Part shown: positions 18,365 through 27,159 of the stretch, piece after piece | How positions within the stretch are numbered: position 1 is the first letter of the stretch | Layout of the letters: every line of letters begins with the position of its first letter | Assembly: GCA_028288485.1 (NCBI GenBank) | Contig: JAQBNO010000006.1 | Location: 1 to 49,672, forward strand | Source: Segetibacter sp. | GTDB taxonomy: Bacteria; Bacteroidota; Bacteroidia; Chitinophagales; Chitinophagaceae | DNA: 49,672 nt | Direction: 5' to 3' | Translations under genes and position numbers: made by a program | Notes under the pieces: generated by a model | What the model was told of the DNA's origin: nothing | Seen by the model: the letters and a program-made list of their open reading frames with translations, nothing else | The model's database searches: none

Positions 18365-20149
18365 ATGGAATTAAAACGATTGTTTGACTGTATTGATTAC
18401 CAGTTATCGAATTACCCTAAAGAAGATACGCTGGGGGCCAAAATAAATGGAACATGGGTTAAGTACAGTACGCAGCACGTACAGGATACTGTTAACGCCC
18501 TTTCCGCAGGACTGTTAGGTGAAGGCTTCAGTGGCAACGATATGACTATTGAAGGCGCTGATAAAATTGCGATCATCAGCAACAACAGGCCTGAATGGGT
18601 TTTTGCAGACCTCGCCGTACAACAAACGGGTGCTATACTTGTTCCGATCTATCCTACAACGGGTGCGATAGAGCTTGAGTTCATACTGAAAGACTCTGCA
18701 GCAAAAGCAATCTTTGTAAGCAATAAAGATTTGTATGAAAAAGTATTAACCGTATTGGACAGACTGCCTTTATTAAAAAAAGTATACACTTTTGATGAAG
18801 TTGAAGGCGCATTACATTGGAACAGCCTCCTGGCTAAAGAGCCGGCTTTATTACAGCAGGTGTCGGCCATAAAAGCAACTGTTTCTCCAAAGCACGTGGC
18901 TACTATTATTTATACTTCAGGCACAACGGGTACTCCAAAAGGTGTTATGCTTAGTCATGAAAACATTTATTGCAACGTACAGTTTAGTAAAGTAAGTTTT
19001 CCATTTCCTGATGCGCCGCATATGAAGGTCTTAAGCTTTCTACCCCTTAACCATATTTTCGAAAAAATGGTAACCTACATTTTCCTGTATAGCGGTATCG
19101 GCATTTATTATGCAGAAAGCCTTGAAACTATACCGGAAAATATGAGGGAAGTAAAACCTGATGGATTTTGCACAGTTCCTCGTTTGCTGGAAAAGGTATA
19201 TGAAAAGATCATGGCGAAGGGGAGCGATCTGACGGGGATTAAAAGAAAGTTGTTTTTCTGGGCAGTAAATCTTGCTGAAAAATACGATAACCAGCGAAGC
19301 CGGGGTTTGTGGTATAATAGCCAGCTTGCTCTTGCCAATAAACTTATTTTCAGTAAATGGAGAGAGGCGCTAGGCGGTAACATATCATTTGTTATATCAG
19401 GTGGTGCCGCGTGCCAGGCAAGGCTGTTAAGGATCTTTACAGCAGCAAAAATACCGGTGTATGAAGGTTACGGTCCAACCGAAAACAGCCCGGTGATAAG
19501 CGTTAACCGAAAAATTCCAAACACTGATACAAAGTTCGGAACAGTTGGTCCTCCTCTCGAGGGCCTTGAAGTAAAACTGGCAGAAGACGGTGAAATATTG
19601 GTAAAAGGTCCAACAGTAATGCTTGGTTATTATAAGCGACCTGATCTTACCGCGGAAGTAATAGTTGACGGCTGGCTACATACCGGCGACATCGGCGTTT
19701 GGGACTGTGGCAGGTTTTTAAAGATAACTGACCGTAAAAAGGAATTGTTCAAAACCAGCGGGGGAAAATACGTAGCACCGCAGCCCATAGAAAATAAATT
19801 AAAGGAGAGCCCTTATATAGAACAGGTAATTATAGTAGGTGCCAATAAAAAATTTGTGGGTGCTCTAATCGTTCCTGCTTTTCCTACTTTAAGAGCATGG
19901 ATGAAGGAAAATAAAATCTCCTTTTCCAGCAATGAAGACGCTATTAAGAACGCAGAGGTGCAGAATTTATTTAAGGACCTTGTTGACAGCTTTAATAAAT
20001 ATTTCAATCACATCGAGCAGGTAAAAAAGTTTGAATTACTGCATGCAGAGTGGAGTATTGAGACCGGTGAAATGACGCCGAAAATGAGTTTAAAAAGAAA
20101 GGTGATCCTTGAAAAATACAAAGACGTTGTAGATAAAATTTATTCGTAA
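18365..20149 (+). CDS. Long-chain acyl-CoA synthetase (AMP-forming)
   Basis: 594 residues, the length and layout of bacterial long-chain fatty acid CoA ligases. It activates free fatty acids to acyl-AMP and then acyl-CoA, for beta-oxidation or lipid synthesis, at the inner membrane face. The AMP-binding motif IIYTSGTTGTPKG is at residues 181-193; the A5 motif is YEGYGPTENSP; A7 is GWLHTGDIG; A8 is DRKKELFKTSGGKYVAPQPIE, which carries the hinge region; the C-terminal lysine motif is TPKMSLKR. All key motifs are intact, so it should be active. Chain-length preference cannot be read from the sequence. Confidence 0.93.
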   Translation: MELKRLFDCIDYQLSNYPKEDTLGAKINGTWVKYSTQHVQDTVNALSAGLLGEGFSGNDMTIEGADKIAIISNNRPEWVFADLAVQQTGAILVPIYPTTGAIELEFILKDSAAKAIFVSNKDLYEKVLTVLDRLPLLKKVYTFDEVEGALHWNSLLAKEPALLQQVSAIKATVSPKHVATIIYTSGTTGTPKGVMLSHENIYCNVQFSKVSFPFPDAPHMKVLSFLPLNHIFEKMVTYIFLYSGIGIYYAESLETIPENMREVKPDGFCTVPRLLEKVYEKIMAKGSDLTGIKRKLFFWAVNLAEKYDNQRSRGLWYNSQLALANKLIFSKWREALGGNISFVISGGAACQARLLRIFTAAKIPVYEGYGPTENSPVISVNRKIPNTDTKFGTVGPPLEGLEVKLAEDGEILVKGPTVMLGYYKRPDLTAEVIVDGWLHTGDIGVWDCGRFLKITDRKKELFKTSGGKYVAPQPIENKLKESPYIEQVIIVGANKKFVGALIVPAFPTLRAWMKENKISFSSNEDAIKNAEVQNLFKDLVDSFNKYFNHIEQVKKFELLHAEWSIETGEMTPKMSLKRKVILEKYKDVVDKIYS

Positions 20150-20199
20150 AGAAATGCAACGGGTGAAGAAAGTAGTATGTCAACCAGGAAAAAAATGAT

Positions 20200-20544
20200 A
20201 TGAAACGGCTTATTATCAGTGGCTTTTGGTTAATGACAGTAATCATTTCCGGTTGCAGAAAATCATGTGTTTCTACGGTGATTTCCGATTGCATTAAAAA
20301 TACAATTGAAACAAATAAAAATAAGGAAGACTGGGGTGTTAAGGCTGTAGAGGAATATGAGTACCAGGGAAAGCTTGTATACATATTTGTGCCCGAACAA
20401 ATTCATGCGGATATGCAAACTGAAGTTACAAGCAGCAATTGTACTCCACTATGTTTCCTTGACGGAATAACAGGAAATCAAATGTGTAATGGAGATGAGT
20501 TCTATAAAAAGGCTGTTTTGATAAGGAAAGCTTGGCAGAAATAG
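20200..20544 (+). CDS. Small lipoprotein of unknown function
   Basis: 114 residues. The signal MKRLIISGFWLMTVIISGC gives a lipidated Cys19. The mature part has four further cysteines (CVS, SDC, SNC, PLC and QMC around them give potential disulfides) and the compact motif VKAVEEYEYQGKLVYIFVPE, which recurs in small Bacteroidota lipoproteins, in my recollection. A ribosome-binding AGGAAA precedes the ATG. It follows the acyl-CoA synthetase by 50 bases and may be co-transcribed. Function unknown. Confidence 0.7.
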   Translation: MKRLIISGFWLMTVIISGCRKSCVSTVISDCIKNTIETNKNKEDWGVKAVEEYEYQGKLVYIFVPEQIHADMQTEVTSSNCTPLCFLDGITGNQMCNGDEFYKKAVLIRKAWQK

Positions 20545-20644
20545 CCAATTTACAAATTGTAATAAAGAGTCACTGCGTGGTTGGTTCAACTTCGTAAGCA
20601 ACTCCTTCTTCAGTCCGATGTGTTGGTAAACCGAGTGCCTTTTT

Positions 20645-22099
20645 TTATAATCCACCAATACATACGTATTTCACCTCCACATACTCTTCAATTCCGTATT
20701 TGCTCCCTTCACGTCCGATACCGCTTTCTTTCATGCCGCCAAACGGCGCTTCTGTGTGTGATACCACTCCTTCATTTACACCAACGATTCCGTAATCCAG
20801 GGCTTCTGCTACTCTTATGGCTCTGCCAATATTCTGTGTGAAGAAGTAAGCAGCCAAACCATACTCCGTGTTATTTGCCATTTGTATAGCTTCTTCGTCT
20901 GTCCTGAATTTGTAAATGGCAGAAACGGGGCCAAAGATCTCCTCACGGCTAACCGCCATTTCACTATTGCAGCCTTCAATTATACTCGGTTGATAAAAAA
21001 GCTTTCCAGCTTCATGCTTATTACCGCCGGCGGTAATAGTAGCGCCTCTTTCTAAGGCATCGTTCATCAGCCTGTTTATTTTTTCAATAGCATTTTCATC
21101 TATCAACGGGCCAATTTCAACGTTGGGTTTAGTGCCTTCCCCGACGTTTAATGCTGTCACTGCTTTTTTATACCGTTCCATAAAAGAATCGTAGATGTTC
21201 TCCTGTACATAAATACGATTTGCGCAAACACACGTCTGGCCTGCATTTCTATATTTACTTGCCAGCGTACCTTTTATAGCCAGGTCAATATTTGCATCAT
21301 CAAAAACAATTAATGGTGCGTTTCCTCCCAACTCAAGCGATACTTTTTTTACGGTTGATGCACATTGCTGCATCAGCATCTTTCCAACTTTCGTAGAGCC
21401 AGTAAAAGAAAACTTTTGCACGAGCGGATGTTCAGTCATAACCTTGCCAACCTCAGCAGCGCGGCTTGAGGTAATAATGTTTATGACACCGTCAGGAAAG
21501 CCAGCTTCTTTTGACAGGTAAGCCAGTGCCAGTGCACTTAAAGGAGTTTGTGCTGCAGGCTTAATAACGACTGTACAACCTGCAGCAATAGCCGGCGAAA
21601 TTTTTCGGGTGATCATCGAAACCGGGAAATTCCAGGGCGTAATTGCAGCCACAACTCCTATTGGTTGCTTTGTTGCAATTATTCTCCTGTCGTTTAAAGG
21701 AGTTGGAATCACATCACCATAAATTCGCCGGGCTTCTTCTGCAAACCATTCTATAAATGAGGCTCCGTATATTATTTCTCCCTTTGCCTCTGCAAGGGGC
21801 TTTCCTTGTTCCGTGGTCATGATCATAGCGAGGTCATCCATATTATCGGAGACCAGGTTAAACCATTTCTTCATAACAGCCGATCTTTCTTTTGCAGTCT
21901 TCTTACTCCAGCTTTTAAAAGCTGCAGATGCTGCTTTTACGGCTTGTTCTGTTTCCACAGCTCCGCAATCTGCAATTGAAGTAATCACTCGCTGATCAGC
22001 CGGGTTTATAACGTCGAAAGTAGCCCTGTTAGCCGGGCCGACCCACTGGTTATTTATAAAGGACTGCGTTTGTAAAAGTTGTTGATTTAATAGTTGCAT
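20645..22099 (-). CDS. gabD: NAD(P)-dependent succinate-semialdehyde dehydrogenase
   Basis: 484 residues of the aldehyde dehydrogenase superfamily, closest by eye to GabD. It oxidises succinate semialdehyde to succinate, the exit of the GABA shunt into the TCA cycle. The motifs are complete: PWNFP (155-159), cofactor loop FTGSTKVG (232-239), general base Glu256 in LELGGNAP, catalytic Cys290 in GQTCVCANR, with Cys292 two residues on, a pair that forms a redox switch in some SSADH enzymes. The C-terminal PFGGMKESGIGREGSKYGIEE is typical. No gabT or other GABA gene is nearby, so the substrate is by family likeness only. Confidence 0.85.
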   Translation of the reverse strand: MQLLNQQLLQTQSFINNQWVGPANRATFDVINPADQRVITSIADCGAVETEQAVKAASAAFKSWSKKTAKERSAVMKKWFNLVSDNMDDLAMIMTTEQGKPLAEAKGEIIYGASFIEWFAEEARRIYGDVIPTPLNDRRIIATKQPIGVVAAITPWNFPVSMITRKISPAIAAGCTVVIKPAAQTPLSALALAYLSKEAGFPDGVINIITSSRAAEVGKVMTEHPLVQKFSFTGSTKVGKMLMQQCASTVKKVSLELGGNAPLIVFDDANIDLAIKGTLASKYRNAGQTCVCANRIYVQENIYDSFMERYKKAVTALNVGEGTKPNVEIGPLIDENAIEKINRLMNDALERGATITAGGNKHEAGKLFYQPSIIEGCNSEMAVSREEIFGPVSAIYKFRTDEEAIQMANNTEYGLAAYFFTQNIGRAIRVAEALDYGIVGVNEGVVSHTEAPFGGMKESGIGREGSKYGIEEYVEVKYVCIGGL

Positions 22100-22419
22100 A
22101 TAGTAAGAGTTTTGTAAAGACGGGCCCGGACTTTAAAACATAGTGCGTGTCAAAATACAATCAATTGGCCACGGTTGCTGCAAAAATAATTCAAACAAAA
22201 GAGTGGCAATTATTTTACTGGTGGTTGCTTAAGCTGTTTGCGAATTGAAGTAACGGAGATCGAAATATGCTTTCATTTTATAAAAAAGCTCACTAGTCCT
22301 TCGTAGAGAAGCTTCCTCAATAACGTTAAACAAAGCATGGCTTACCGGGTACTTTCTCAAAAAACAACGTCTTCTTTTGGGTACGGTTTTCGACTAGTAT
22401 ATTGAAAGGAGATTAATTT
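22100..22419. other. Divergent intergenic region gabD / topoisomerase IB
   Basis: No small gene is supported. The topoisomerase side holds GGGTACGGTTTTCGAC at 22379-22394, a weak match to the TGG-box described in the findings, and an AAAGGAG ribosome site before the ATG. Confidence 0.4.
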
Positions 22420-23517
22420 ATGCAGTTGGAAGCGCCTGTTGATCCCATAGCTAGTATTCCTAAAAGAAGATTGAGATCGCTTTTAAAGAATCCGGTAAAA
22501 ACTGCAGAAGCAGTTAACCTTGTTTACATGAACGATACCAAACCTGGTATTGAAAGAGTAAAGGTAGAAGATGGCTACGAGTATTATTATGAGGGGCACC
22601 ACGTTACAGATGACGAAACTTTATTAAGAATAAAACGGCTGGTTATTCCACCTGCCTGGCAAAACGTTTGGATTTGCCCGTTAGAAAATGGTCATTTGCA
22701 GTGTACGGGAATTGATACAAAAAGCAGGAAGCAATATAAGTACCATGCGTCGTGGAACGCATTAAGGAACCATACAAAATTCTACCGGCTTTACCAGTTT
22801 GGAACCGTAATACCTTCATTAAGGTTGAAAATCGAAAAGGACCTCTCTTATCCCGGGCTACCTCTTGATAAAGTTCTAGCCACGGTAGTAAGCCTGATGG
22901 AAAGAACGAACATTAGAGTTGGCAACTGTTCATATGAGAAGGCCAACGGTTCTTACGGTATTACTACACTTAAAGACAAGCACGTAAAAGTAAAAGGCAC
23001 CAGCATTAAGTTTTCATTTAAAGGAAAGAAGGGTGTTTATCACGATATCGACATCCAAAGTAAAAGGCTTGCGGGTATTGTAAAGCGTTGCCAGGATATA
23101 CCGGGTAAGGAGCTTTTCCAATATATAGCCGACGATGGAAGCAGGAGAACAATTGATTCAGGAATGGTGAATGATTACATAAAAGGAATAACGGGAGGCG
23201 ATTTTACCGCAAAAGATTTAAGAACCTGGTCGGGAACCGTACAAGCTCTGTTAGCATTTAAAGAACTTGGAATTAGTGAAACAGCCACACAGACAAAAAA
23301 GAATATTGTTGCAGCATTAGATATGGTATCACAAGCTCTTGGAAACACCAGGACTGTATGCAAAAAATACTATGTCCACCCGCTTATTGTTTCTCTGTAT
23401 GAAACACAATCACTGGAAAAATATTTAAAAAACCTGGATAGATTGGAAGTAGATGATGAAAAGTCAGGCCTTACAAAAGAAGAAATGGTGCTAATGAATA
23501 TTTTAAAATCGAATTAA
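22420..23517 (+). CDS. DNA topoisomerase IB
   Basis: 365 residues, the usual size of bacterial type IB topoisomerases (poxvirus-like). The enzyme relaxes supercoils through a 3'-phosphotyrosine intermediate. The N-terminal DNA-binding part has the conserved LVIPPAWQNVWI and GHLQCTGIDTKSRKQYKYH; the catalytic domain shows RTNIRVGN (Arg166), TLKDKH, KDLRTWSGT (Arg268) and the active tyrosine in KKYYVHP, probably Tyr318. In bacteria these enzymes are accessory and often sit in stress or accessory settings. An AAAGGAG ribosome site lies 11 bases before the ATG. Confidence 0.92.
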   Translation: MQLEAPVDPIASIPKRRLRSLLKNPVKTAEAVNLVYMNDTKPGIERVKVEDGYEYYYEGHHVTDDETLLRIKRLVIPPAWQNVWICPLENGHLQCTGIDTKSRKQYKYHASWNALRNHTKFYRLYQFGTVIPSLRLKIEKDLSYPGLPLDKVLATVVSLMERTNIRVGNCSYEKANGSYGITTLKDKHVKVKGTSIKFSFKGKKGVYHDIDIQSKRLAGIVKRCQDIPGKELFQYIADDGSRRTIDSGMVNDYIKGITGGDFTAKDLRTWSGTVQALLAFKELGISETATQTKKNIVAALDMVSQALGNTRTVCKKYYVHPLIVSLYETQSLEKYLKNLDRLEVDDEKSGLTKEEMVLMNILKSN

Positions 23518-23608
23518 AAAGCGGTTGAGGCAGTTCTAGTTTGAATAGTGAGTTTCTGGTTCTTTGCACTGGTTTTTGTTCTCATTTTTGGTACGCAAAG
23601 TACCTTAA

Positions 23609-23660
23609 GTACAAGAGTGCGACACAAGAAGCGTCGGCTCCGATACCGTGAAAAATAAAC
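23609..23660 (-). repeat. Dispersed 3' repeat, copy I
   Basis: On the minus strand TATTTTTCACGG is followed by the middle and CTTGTGTCGCACTCTTGTAC. It points away from topoisomerase IB and lies, at 600 bases, downstream of the minus-strand YtxH operon. Confidence 0.6.
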
Positions 23661-23727
23661 TTTTACTGCGATCATTTATAACTCAAGCTGTGCGGCTTTG
23701 TTACTGCAACGGGACTCCACCCCTTGT

Positions 23728-23755
23728 TTCTGAAACCGCTTCGCTGGTTTCAGAA
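23728..23755. repeat. Hairpin repeat with GCTTCGCT loop (1)
   Basis: TTCTGAAACC and GGTTTCAGAA form a perfect 10-bp stem around GCTTCGCT. The same loop sequence occurs in the next hairpin. Confidence 0.7.
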
Positions 23756-23880
23756 GGCCTTCGCCTGGCACCCAACGGGCCCAGGTTGCTTATGTAATAA
23801 CTGGTGTCAGAAGCGAATATTATAATACCAACCCATAAAGACAGGCACCAACTTTATTCTTTTGTTGCCAGGCAATGCAG

Positions 23881-23920
23881 CCAAACGGTACCCTTCGGCT
23901 TCGCTCAGGGTACCGTTTGG
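23881..23920. repeat. Hairpin repeat with GCTTCGCT loop (2)
   Basis: CCAAACGGTACCC pairs perfectly with GGGTACCGTTTGG over 13 bp, with a 14-base loop containing GCTTCGCT. No T-run follows, so it is not an ordinary terminator. Confidence 0.75.
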
Positions 23921-23940
23921 CAGGCTCAGGGTAAAAACAG

Positions 23941-23985
23941 CTACGCTAAGTTCTATCAAAGAATTAAAAGTTGAACTGAGCGTAG
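23941..23985. repeat. Imperfect inverted repeat
   Basis: CTACGCTAAGTTC (23941-23953) pairs with GAACTGAGCGTAG (23973-23985) at 12 of 13 positions. It lies directly beside repeat copy L. Confidence 0.55.
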
Positions 23986-24030
23986 CAACGATGATTCTTA
24001 TAGTACAAAAAGTCGGTATCCAAAAAACTT
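23978..24030 (-). repeat. Dispersed 3' repeat, copy L (divergent)
   Basis: On the minus strand TTTTTTGGATACCGAC is followed by a middle and AATCATCGTTGCTACGCTC. The first half and ATCGTTG match the family; the core end has changed. Between here and 24170 an AAGCTTAATAGTAGTAT fragment of the copy-H type is also present. Confidence 0.45.
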
Positions 24031-24171
24031 TAAAAATAAAGACAGCAAAAACGAGTTCATTAGTAGAAAAGCTTAATAGTAGTATGAGCCCCGTAAGACT
24101 GTTTTGCGAGACTAAGAGATGTTGTTTTTAAATAGTTTTAGCAATAGAAAAAACTAGCATATTCATCTAGC

Positions 24172-24216
24172 ATATTCATGAAAAAAGCCGTTTAACAACG
24201 GCTTTTTCATGAATAT
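24172..24216 (-). terminator. Terminator of the YtxH-holin operon
   Basis: GCCGTT and AACGGC close a TAAC loop. The stem extends through A/T tracts to ATATTCATG and CATGAATAT with one bulge. It lies 14 bases beyond the last stop codon of the minus-strand operon, and T-runs exist on both strands. Confidence 0.85.
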
Positions 24217-24229
24217 ACTTTTACTAAAC

Positions 24230-24646
24230 CTATTTATACTTAACGAATGGATAAATAGGAGAATGTGGCGGAGTATGTTTCCGGAACAGCGTAATTCCTT
24301 TTGATAGCAAGCTCTCTGGATGTTTCTGTTCAAATTGCGATACCTGGTAATTAACAAGATTTTCTACTGTGCTGTTTAAAGAGTCTTCCGACAGAAGTTC
24401 AACAGCCTTTTTCGATGCGTATCCTAATATAAACCCTATAACAGTATTTACAAGAGTTCGTTGAATTTCAGGCGTCTCTGCCACGTAACTAAAGGTATTT
24501 TTTACAACTCTTTTCGGCTGTAAGTTTTCTTTCACCTGGTTGTAATTAACCTTCAGGTCCAGTTCCTGAACCTGGACTCTTTTCTCAAGGTCCTTCATTG
24601 CCTGTTGCAACTCCTGCGAATTGGTAATCTTTCTTGTTAGAGCCAT
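24230..24646 (-). CDS. Hypothetical protein of the YtxH-holin operon
   Basis: 138 residues. The N-terminal half (about 1-50) is heptad-rich and probably coiled coil (LQQAMKDLEKRVQVQELDLK). A moderately hydrophobic stretch, TLVNTVIGFILGYASKKAV, near 65-83 could lie in or against the membrane. The C-terminal end is polar, with a proline-rich HTPPHSPIYPF. It is the last gene of the operon, two bases after the holin-like gene. I do not recognise a named family. Its place suggests a role with the envelope proteins before it. Confidence 0.7.
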   Translation of the reverse strand: MALTRKITNSQELQQAMKDLEKRVQVQELDLKVNYNQVKENLQPKRVVKNTFSYVAETPEIQRTLVNTVIGFILGYASKKAVELLSEDSLNSTVENLVNYQVSQFEQKHPESLLSKGITLFRKHTPPHSPIYPFVKYK

Positions 24647-24648
24647 GG

Positions 24649-24993
24649 TTATAAGAATTTACGAATGAGAGCGTTTGCTACAGGGTCTTTGAATAACTTG
24701 TTTCTCATAGAAAATAAAACAAGACCGGCGATTAAATAAATAGCAGCTAAAATGAGGAAGCCTGCATACGCTTTACCTACTAATTCACCGATAAGTAAGG
24801 CGATACCTATATTCAGAACAATAAAAAAAATGAAAAACACGATAAACAATGCTATTCCGGAAATAATTGATGAAGCAACACTTGATGTTTTATCAATCAT
24901 TTTCAATTTATACAATTCAAGTCTGTTATCTACATACTCTTTTGTTTGACCGAAAAGTGATTCTATTAAAGTTAACGTAGGTTGCTTACTCAT
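24649..24993 (-). CDS. Phage-holin-superfamily (Phage_holin_3_6 type) membrane protein
   Basis: 114 residues with an amphipathic N-terminus (LIESLFGQTKEYVDNRLELYKLKMIDK) and two long membrane helices at about 38-65 and 72-97. This layout matches the chromosomal Phage_holin_3_6 family (old DUF1469). Despite the name, there is no lysis module here; such genes are common in stress operons with YtxH. It probably sits in the inner membrane and is the middle gene of a three-gene operon. Confidence 0.85.
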   Translation of the reverse strand: MSKQPTLTLIESLFGQTKEYVDNRLELYKLKMIDKTSSVASSIISGIALFIVFFIFFIVLNIGIALLIGELVGKAYAGFLILAAIYLIAGLVLFSMRNKLFKDPVANALIRKFL

Positions 24994-25048
24994 AGCTATT
25001 TTTTAAATAATCGCCGGGAACCTGTTGATTCAAGTGCTAAAAAGAAAA

Positions 25049-25420
25049 TTATGATTGAGTCGGATTTTGATAAGAAGAAGCTTTGTCTGCTACTGCCTGC
25101 GCTCCGTTAGCTGTTGCCTGAGCTCCTGTTGCCACAGAACCTGCTGCATCAGATTTTAAAGCCTGAGCCACATTGGTTGCTTTAGCTCTACCTTGCTCAT
25201 AAAGATCTGCAGCACTTTCTTTTACACTTTCGTACTTGTCAGCAAGTCCGTCTACGAATTCTCCGAACTTATCTTTTAAGTTAGATGTTAGGTCTCTGCT
25301 ACCTTCAGAAATACGTTTTCTTGTTTCTTCGCCTTTGTCAGGAGCAAATAAAACTCCTAAAATAGCACCTGTAGCAGCTCCTGCTAATACACCTAATAAT
25401 ACTTTTGATCCTGAGTTCAT
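25049..25420 (-). CDS. YtxH domain-containing envelope stress protein
   Basis: 123 residues. One N-terminal membrane segment (VLLGVLAGAATGAILGVLFAP) is followed by DKGEETRKRISE, the signature of YtxH, then an amphipathic helical region (DLTSNLKDKFGEFVDGLADK) and an alanine-rich tail with low complexity. YtxH proteins relate to Bacillus general-stress proteins; their action is unknown. It is the first gene of the operon with the holin-like protein. A TGGCATT box with an eight-T run lies 60-75 bases upstream and may be its promoter. Confidence 0.88.
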   Translation of the reverse strand: MNSGSKVLLGVLAGAATGAILGVLFAPDKGEETRKRISEGSRDLTSNLKDKFGEFVDGLADKYESVKESAADLYEQGRAKATNVAQALKSDAAGSVATGAQATANGAQAVADKASSYQNPTQS

Positions 25421-25477
25421 AATAATGGTTTTTAATTGTAAGAAATATTTTTGGATGCTTTTGTATACAACAGGTTT

Positions 25478-25493
25478 AAAAAAAACAATGCCA
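25478..25493 (-). promoter_or_regulatory. TGG-box with T-run upstream of the YtxH operon
   Basis: On the minus strand TGGCATTG is followed by eight T, 73 bases before the start codon. It belongs to the shared motif listed in the findings. The remainder of 25494-26031 holds no supported gene. Confidence 0.35.
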
Positions 25494-26031
25494 CAAAAAT
25501 TACAATACTACTACCTATATAATTATTAATAATCAGTAGATAATAAATGAGTTATAAATATTTTGTGGAATAATTTTCCCATGGAATAGCCCTTTTTTCG
25601 CTCGGAAAAATATCGGAAATTCGTTTTTATTTATTATTCCAGGCTATATCTTTTTGACTAATAATCTCATCGGCACCTATCAAAAATGCGCTTATTTCTG
25701 CTCCCTTTTTCACAGCCTCACGCAGGTTGTTAAAGGCAAACCGGGAATAAAAATAGTTCATCTGCAGTCTTATTCTGAAAGTCGGTTTGATGCTATTATA
25801 ACCCCGGAAAGAAAGCAAGTACTTCTTCCTAAAAAACTGGCTTAATACTTTCTTATTTATCATTCTTCCCGAATACGGAAAGCGGCGTTACAATTTCCCG
25901 GAGACCGCCAGGAGGCGAACAGGAAGAATGTCGCCGCCTGCTGGTCATCCTGTTCGCTGTGCTCAGACGACCCGCGCAACTAAAAGCAATGCCGCTTCTA
26001 ATAAAACTTTTATTACATTAAAAATTAACCA

Positions 26032-26301
26032 TTGAACTCTACAAATATAATCGGAATCGTTGCAGGCATTTTTACGTCAGTTTCGTTATTACCCCAGCTT
26101 ATAAAAATTATAAAAGAGAAAAAAGTAGAAGATCTTTCAATTGCAATGTTTGCAAGCCTTTTAGTTGGCCTCGTCCTATGGTCATACTACGGAATCTTAC
26201 GTAGCGATATACCAATAATCGTTACTAATGGCTTCTCTGTTATATTAAATGTTGTTATTCTTATACTTCGATTTAAATACAGGAACAACAGTAGTTCTTA
26301 A
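26032..26301 (+). CDS. SemiSWEET-type sugar transporter (PQ-loop)
   Basis: 89 residues with three membrane helices (about 4-22, 36-58, 62-82), the size of a bacterial SemiSWEET, which works as a dimer and moves sugars passively across the inner membrane. The PQ motif is clear in SLLPQLIKIIKEKKVEDLS, followed by WSYYGILRSDIPIIVTN, whose Trp and Asn line the sugar pocket in known structures. The start is TTG at 26032, as no ATG is in range. The transported sugar is unknown. Confidence 0.88.
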   Translation: MNSTNIIGIVAGIFTSVSLLPQLIKIIKEKKVEDLSIAMFASLLVGLVLWSYYGILRSDIPIIVTNGFSVILNVVILILRFKYRNNSSS

Positions 26302-26309
26302 AACTGGTG

Positions 26310-26323
26310 TGGCATTTGTTTTA
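26310..26323 (+). promoter_or_regulatory. TGG-box with T-run before the iron-permease-like gene
   Basis: TGGCATTTGTTTTA, 66 bases before the ATG, matches the YtxH box in its first seven bases. Confidence 0.3.
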
Positions 26324-26375
26324 CTATTGTCGACCTAAAATTTTAAACAGGAAAAGGAATACGTTAATATGAAAT

Positions 26376-26828
26376 ATGAAAAGAGAAAATACCAACCGTA
26401 AACCTTTCGACAATTTTTCGACTACGGTTACAAAGGTTACGGGTTCTTCGTGGTCTTTTATTATTGCAGTTATTTTAATCCTGTTTTGGGCTTTCAGTGG
26501 TCCTTTATTTCATTTTTCAGATACCTGGCAACTAGTTATTAATACCGGTACTTCAGTAGTTACTTTTTTAATGGTATTTATTATCCAGCAATCGCAGAAC
26601 AAGGATACGATGGCCTTACAGCTAAAGTTGAACGAGTTGATTGCGGCAAGTAGTAAGGCAAGTAACCGGCTGATTGATATAGAAGATCTCACGGAAGAAG
26701 AATTGCAAAGGTTAAAAAGATTTTACACCGAGTTAGGCGAACTTGCAGAAAAAGACAAAGACCTTTTTACTTCTCACTCGGTGGAAGAGGCGAAAGAAAT
26801 CCAGCAGGAAAAAAATGAATTCAGGTAA
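26376..26828 (+). CDS. Low-affinity iron permease family membrane protein
   Basis: 150 residues. FDNFSTTVTKVTGSSWSF opens the family domain, with two membrane helices (about 26-46 and 52-72) and the conserved FLMVFIIQQSQNKDTMALQLKLNELI. The C-terminal part is a charged helix. The name comes from a yeast iron-uptake protein (Fet4-related domain); bacterial members are short and iron transport is not proven. A GGAAAAGGA ribosome site lies before the ATG. Confidence 0.85.
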   Translation: MKRENTNRKPFDNFSTTVTKVTGSSWSFIIAVILILFWAFSGPLFHFSDTWQLVINTGTSVVTFLMVFIIQQSQNKDTMALQLKLNELIAASSKASNRLIDIEDLTEEELQRLKRFYTELGELAEKDKDLFTSHSVEEAKEIQQEKNEFR

Positions 26829-26860
26829 TAAATTTAAGTGTAGTCACTAGGTGGCCCGAA

Positions 26861-26905
26861 CTTTTTTATTACTATATAACATCGTTGTGTCACTCACTTG
26901 TACTG
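26861..26905 (+). repeat. Dispersed 3' repeat, copy E
   Basis: A T-run at 26862-26867, then AACATCGTTGTGTCACTC and ACTTGTACTG at 26878-26905. It lies downstream of the iron-permease-like gene in the same sense. Confidence 0.7.
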
Positions 26906-26991
26906 CAAACCATTATGCTGCAATTTGTACGAGCGATAAATAATATTGGTAATAGTAAACGTTTAGATATTAACTATATAAAAATAAAAAG

Positions 26992-27159
26992 ATGAGAAAT
27001 AAGTTGTTTTTTGCCGTGGTGCTTGTTATGAGTTCATTTTCCCTAACCAGTTGCGAAGCAATTGGCAGCATTTTTAAAGCGGGTATGTGGATGGGAGTTA
27101 TTATAGTAGTGGTAATTATCGCGCTGGTTCTATGGTTGATAAGAAAAATAGGAAAATAA
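26992..27159 (+). CDS. Short lipoprotein with one C-terminal membrane helix
   Basis: 55 residues, below common ORF cut-offs. MRNKLFFAVVLVMSSFSLTSC is a lipoprotein signal with Cys21; EAIGSIFKAGMW follows and then one membrane helix, MGVIIVVVIIALVLWLI, with a basic RKIGK end. This is a small family common in Bacteroidota, sometimes labelled phosphatidate cytidylyltransferase although it is far too short for that enzyme. ATG is preceded by an A-rich leader without a clear Shine-Dalgarno site, which is normal in the phylum. Function unknown. Confidence 0.75.
   Translation: MRNKLFFAVVLVMSSFSLTSCEAIGSIFKAGMWMGVIIVVVIIALVLWLIRKIGK

Noticed and set aside
23862-24131. 89-residue plus-strand frame
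   Set aside because: It is the translation of hairpin and repeat DNA (ASLRVPFGRLRVK-type peptide), not a gene.
24649-24993. Phage holin, suggesting a prophage
   Set aside because: No endolysin, structural phage gene or integrase nearby; the family is a common chromosomal stress gene.
25627-25863. Opposed 78- and 63-residue frames in the gap before SemiSWEET
   Set aside because: Both strands open by chance in AT-rich DNA; no recognisable domain, start or promoter.
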